Assembly (NCBI GenBank): GCA_029227155.1
Contig: JAQXZJ010000061.1
Location: forward strand, 1 to 43,151
Direction of reading: 5' to 3'
DNA length: 43,151 nucleotides
From: Erysipelotrichaceae bacterium
GTDB lineage: Bacteria; Bacillota_I; Bacilli_A; Erysipelotrichales; Erysipelotrichaceae
The notes below the pieces were generated by a model, which saw only the letters and a list, made by a program, of their open reading frames with translations, did not search any database and was not told the DNA's origin. The position numbers and the translations under genes were made by a program. This document shows positions 39,891 to 43,151 of the stretch, piece after piece (position 1 is the stretch's first letter; each line of letters opens with the position of its first letter).

Positions 39891-39936
39891 CCTTACAAAA
39901 CATTACAACTTTGACACCTACCTTACATTTTCGTAA
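39891..39936 (-). promoter_or_regulatory. candidate BceR-type binding region upstream of bceAB-like genes
   Basis: CTTACAAAACATTACAA plus TTACA-TTTT-CGTAA (CCTTAC-N6-GTAAGG). Confidence 0.5.
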
Positions 39937-40945
39937 GGGAATAAAAATCATCCTTGGAAAATATGATCTGTACCTCCGTAAAAAGTCCCTCTTCTGATTG
40001 AATACGGATGCCATGTCCTAATTGATCACATAGATTTTTGGCAATATATAATCCCATGCCCGTCGATTTACTTTTCTTTCTTCCATTTTCCCCAGTAAAG
40101 GATTTATGAAAGACACGAGATAAATCACTGGATGGAATCCCAATTCCATTATCATAGATAGACAAAATAACAACATCTTTCTGTTCCGTTGCTGTTATTC
40201 GAATAAAAGAATCAACAGTATCTCTTTTATACTTAATACTATTATTTATCATTTGATTTAAGATAAATTCTAACCACTTCGCATCAGTAAGTACACAAAT
40301 GGCATTTAATTGAACATGGAGATCAATCTTATTCTCTAATAAAAGATCTTTGTTTCTAAGTGCTACATTCCCTACAATTTTCTCAAGTTTAACTTCTTTG
40401 ATCAAAAAGTCCTTTTCACAATTCTCACTTCTGACATAATACAAAACTTGATCGATATAATTATCTAATCGTTTGATTTGACCAATATATTTCTTATCCA
40501 ATGTATCTTTATTGTTATGACACATAAGAACCAAAGAAGAAATTGGTACCTTCACTTCATGAATCCACATTTCAACATATTCTTTAAAATCATTCATACG
40601 CGTCCGATATTCTTTTACATTCTCTAGCATTGACTTATTAATTTCGTATAACGACTGATACTGAATCACCCCTTCATAAAAAGATGGTTTCGTTAATGTT
40701 TCTAATACTAGATACTTTTGGTCTAAACTTTCCAGATTCTGTATCAATTCATCATAGAATTCCTTCTTACGATAAAATTCAATGAGCAAGATAGAACTTG
40801 CTAGAACAAACAAAACGATCGATATCGCTATGATGAGGCTATGATCACATTTAAAAGCGAAAAGCATCATAAGGATACTGAAATAACCTAGAATATAAAT
40901 TGCAATTACTAATCGCTTATCTTTTATATATTTTCTTAATATCAT
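39923..40945 (-). CDS. BceS-like intramembrane-sensing histidine kinase
   Basis: Two N-terminal TMs, short loop; MWIHEVKVPISSL H-box; DNGIGIPSSDLSRVFHKSFTGENGRKKSKSTGMGLYIAKNL. Confidence 0.95.
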   Translation of the reverse strand: MILRKYIKDKRLVIAIYILGYFSILMMLFAFKCDHSLIIAISIVLFVLASSILLIEFYRKKEFYDELIQNLESLDQKYLVLETLTKPSFYEGVIQYQSLYEINKSMLENVKEYRTRMNDFKEYVEMWIHEVKVPISSLVLMCHNNKDTLDKKYIGQIKRLDNYIDQVLYYVRSENCEKDFLIKEVKLEKIVGNVALRNKDLLLENKIDLHVQLNAICVLTDAKWLEFILNQMINNSIKYKRDTVDSFIRITATEQKDVVILSIYDNGIGIPSSDLSRVFHKSFTGENGRKKSKSTGMGLYIAKNLCDQLGHGIRIQSEEGLFTEVQIIFSKDDFYSLTKM

Positions 40946-41616
40946 AATAGAATATACCCATACCCTTTTCTTGTTTCGATCGCATCTCGATATCCAAATT
41001 CTGTTAGTTTTGTCCGTAATCGACTCATATTTACGGTTAAAGCATTATCATTGATATATTCTTCGTTATTCCACAAATCAGTCATCAAATCATCTCTGGA
41101 TACAATCTGTCCTTGATGATTCAATAGAAATTGAAAGATAATCATCTCATTTTTCGTTAATTGTAATTCCTGTTTCCCTTTTTGTAAGATTCCCTTACTT
41201 GGATAAACAGTTACGTCTCTATATTTAGATTGTTTCTGTTCATGTTCCATTCTTTTAAAAATAGCCGCAATCCGTAATAACAAGATAGTTGGATTATAAG
41301 GCTTGGTAATATAGTCATCAGCTCCATAGCTCATTGATAATACTTCGTCAACCTCCGAGTCTTTGCTGGTAACCATGATCACTGGCATATTTGAATCTTT
41401 TCGTAATTCTTTTAGTAATACTTCTCCATTCATATAAGGAATATTGATATCCAGCAACAATAAGTCTGGATTTTCTTTTAGTATTTCCTCCTTCGAATGT
41501 TGAAAGTCTTCTAATATGATGGCCTCATACCCAGAATTACTTAATAAGTGATACAGTTCTTCACAGATGACTAAATCATCTTCTACAATCATGATTCGCT
41601 TCAAATCAATCACCAC
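40942..41616 (-). CDS. BceR-like OmpR-family response regulator
   Basis: IMIVEDDLVICEEL, LLLDINIPYMNG, YGADDYITKPYNP; winged-helix C-term; start may be internal ATG at 41592. Confidence 0.95.
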   Translation of the reverse strand: MVIDLKRIMIVEDDLVICEELYHLLSNSGYEAIILEDFQHSKEEILKENPDLLLLDINIPYMNGEVLLKELRKDSNMPVIMVTSKDSEVDEVLSMSYGADDYITKPYNPTILLLRIAAIFKRMEHEQKQSKYRDVTVYPSKGILQKGKQELQLTKNEMIIFQFLLNHQGQIVSRDDLMTDLWNNEEYINDNALTVNMSRLRTKLTEFGYRDAIETRKGYGYILL

Positions 41617-41661
41617 ATTTCTATATCTCTTATTATAAAGAAAAACATCTGGAATCTAACC

Positions 41662-41675
41662 TTACAATTTTGTAA
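41662..41675 (-). promoter_or_regulatory. candidate BceR-type box upstream of response regulator
   Basis: TTACA-ATTT-TGTAA palindrome, 24 bp upstream of a minus-strand TATAAT (41632-41637). Confidence 0.6.
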
Positions 41676-41683
41676 TCTTTGAA

Positions 41684-41711
41684 AAAAAAGAAAACCCTCA
41701 TATAAGGGTTT
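41684..41711 (-). terminator. terminator after tRNA-Thr
   Basis: minus strand AAACCCTTATATGAGGGTTTTCTTTTTTTT. Confidence 0.75.
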
Positions 41712-41721
41712 CATCTTTATC

Positions 41722-41796
41722 TGGTGCCGATTATCGGATTTGAACCAATGACCTACTCATTACGAATGAGTTGCACTACCCCTGTGCTAAATCGGC
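41722..41796 (-). tRNA. tRNA-Thr(CGT)
   Basis: minus strand GCCGATT...ACTCA TTCGTAA TGAGT...TTCAAAT...AATCGGC A CCA. Confidence 0.95.
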
Positions 41797-41846
41797 ATTT
41801 GCATATTGTATTTTAGCACAGACTTTACATTTGTTCCACTGTTTCT

Positions 41847-42473
41847 TTATTTTTTATCTGACAACTTCATCAAAACAGGGATTATAACAGCACCTACCAT
41901 ATTTCCAAATGTCATGATCAGTAAATAATAAACGGTGTACATATTCCAAACATTGGCTAATGAAAAATAAAACATATTGGCTACACAGTGTTCAAAGGAA
42001 CAGAGGATAAATGCACCCACTGCTAAAAATACAGCCAAATACTTACCAAGTTCATATGGGATTCGTTTATATCCCTCTACAGCAATAAAAATCATGATGT
42101 TACAGAAGATTGCCAAAATAAAAATACTCAACGGAGAATCCGCCAATTTCACTTCAGCGATACTTTGAGCAGTCGCAATCGGAGCAGCAATTCTAGTACA
42201 ACGAATCAAATAAGCCAGTGTTGCTGTTCCTATTAAGTTCCCAAACCAAATGATAACTACATCGATGAAATAGGAAAGATCATGTTCCAAAACATAACAA
42301 GCCTTCCCTGTAAATAAATTCCATCCAAAAGATAAGATCATAAATAATCCAAAAGCAAACAGAAAAGCCCCTACTAATTTATTATCTACAGATAAATATA
42401 ATAAGCCACCAAAACCTATACACATTCCACCTAAGATTGCTTTTATCAATGTCTGTATCCGATCCATCATCAT
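41847..42473 (-). CDS. formate/nitrite transporter family (FocA/NirC-like)
   Basis: FGWNLFTGKACYVL, IIWFGNLIGTATLAYL, FEHCVANMFYF motifs. Confidence 0.92.
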   Translation of the reverse strand: MMMDRIQTLIKAILGGMCIGFGGLLYLSVDNKLVGAFLFAFGLFMILSFGWNLFTGKACYVLEHDLSYFIDVVIIWFGNLIGTATLAYLIRCTRIAAPIATAQSIAEVKLADSPLSIFILAIFCNIMIFIAVEGYKRIPYELGKYLAVFLAVGAFILCSFEHCVANMFYFSLANVWNMYTVYYLLIMTFGNMVGAVIIPVLMKLSDKK

Positions 42474-42524
42474 TCCTCCAAACCGTATGTTAATTATATC
42501 ACGCTGAATATGTCAAAAAAGATA

Positions 42525-42552
42525 TTGCATTGAAATAATATCGTGATATAAT
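42525..42552 (+). promoter_or_regulatory. promoter for tRNA-Leu(TAG)
   Basis: TTGCAT - 16 bp - TATAAT with TGA extension. Confidence 0.65.
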
Positions 42553-42575
42553 AAATAGGCAATCAAATTGCAGTT

Positions 42576-42658
42576 GCGCGTGTGGCGAAATTGGCAGACG
42601 CACCAGACTTAGGATCTGGCGGGCAACCGTGGGGGTTCGAGTCCCTTCACGCGCACCA
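42576..42658 (+). tRNA. tRNA-Leu(TAG)
   Basis: GCGCGTG...CCAGA CTTAGGA TCTGG...GGTTCGAGTCC...CACGCGC A CCA. Confidence 0.97.
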
Positions 42659-42668
42659 TTCAAAATGT

Positions 42669-42700
42669 AAACCTTGGGTAATTGAATCCAAGGTTTTTTG
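42669..42700 (+). terminator. terminator after tRNA-Leu
   Basis: AAACCTTGG...CCAAGGTTTTTTG. Confidence 0.8.
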
Positions 42701-42828
42701 TTAATGTTTCAGATTATATTCATCTGTAGCTTTATCAACAGCTTGTTGGGACACATACAAATGCTCAATACGCACTTTTAACTTTCAAAAGTTTAAAATT
42801 TTTCATTTTTTGAAAGTGAGGTGATACT

Positions 42829-43151
42829 ATGAAAACCATTAAAAGAACCGATTATTTAAATCGAATTAAAAATCTGAAAGATACGCCTGATATAAAGGTC
42901 ATTACAGGCATTAGAAGATCTGGCAAATCTATACTGATGCAAGAATATATCCAGTATCTTAAAGATAACTTCGGTAAAATAAATATTATTTTTATTGACT
43001 TCATGGATCTTTCATTTGAACATCTGAAGGAGTATCATGCACTTCACACCTATGTTGAAGAACGATATGAAGAAGGCAAAGCGAATTATCTTTTCATTGA
43101 TGAAGTACAGATGTGTCCAAATTTTGAACTAGCTGTAAATAGCCTATATTC
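42829..43151 (+). CDS. AAA_14/DUF4143-type ATPase, 3' truncated by window end
   Basis: MKTIKRTDYLNRI...VITGIRRSGKSILMQEYI (Walker A) ...YLFIDEVQMCPNFELAVNSLY (Walker B). Confidence 0.9.
   Translation, partial: MKTIKRTDYLNRIKNLKDTPDIKVITGIRRSGKSILMQEYIQYLKDNFGKINIIFIDFMDLSFEHLKEYHALHTYVEERYEEGKANYLFIDEVQMCPNFELAVNSLY

Noticed and set aside
1-43151. CRISPR array, prophage or retron
   Set aside because: No regularly spaced repeats, phage structural genes or reverse transcriptase seen on either strand.

Overview
43.2 kb AT-rich chromosomal window, probably from a low-GC Firmicute (Erysipelotrichia-like; inference from codon and family flavour only). Almost all genes are on the minus strand. From left to right: two hypothetical proteins flanking tRNA-Arg(CCT); a DUF885 lipoprotein, a FemAB-type peptidoglycan-bridge transferase, NAD kinase and an MgtC/SapB protein; a cell-surface glycopolymer locus (three CDP-glycerol glycerophosphotransferase-type proteins, one fused to a GT2, a separate GT2, an acyltransferase-like membrane protein, and two MOP/Wzx-type flippases) interrupted by a plus-strand tRNA-Leu(CAA)/tRNA-Ser(GGA) pair; a CcdA-thioredoxin fusion directly coupled to an OLD-like ATPase/TOPRIM protein; an M18 aminopeptidase, DUF1836, hemolysin III and DegV; a decayed GT2 pseudogene abutting an EamA-type transporter; a fructose-family PTS with a GH38 alpha-mannosidase and a divergent PRD/EIIA regulator; anaerobic RNR nrdD-nrdG; a complete BceAB-RS-like module with candidate BceR-type boxes; tRNA-Thr(CGT), a formate/nitrite-type transporter, tRNA-Leu(TAG), and the start of an AAA_14/DUF4143-type ATPase cut by the window edge. 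No CRISPR array, rRNA or intact mobile element was seen. Nothing proves a wholly new system. The best leads are the OLD-like/CcdA-TlpA coupling, the TagF-like polymer locus with Wzx flippases but no visible ABC exporter, the dispersed-repeat-like segment beside tRNA-Arg, and several palindromic regulatory sites.
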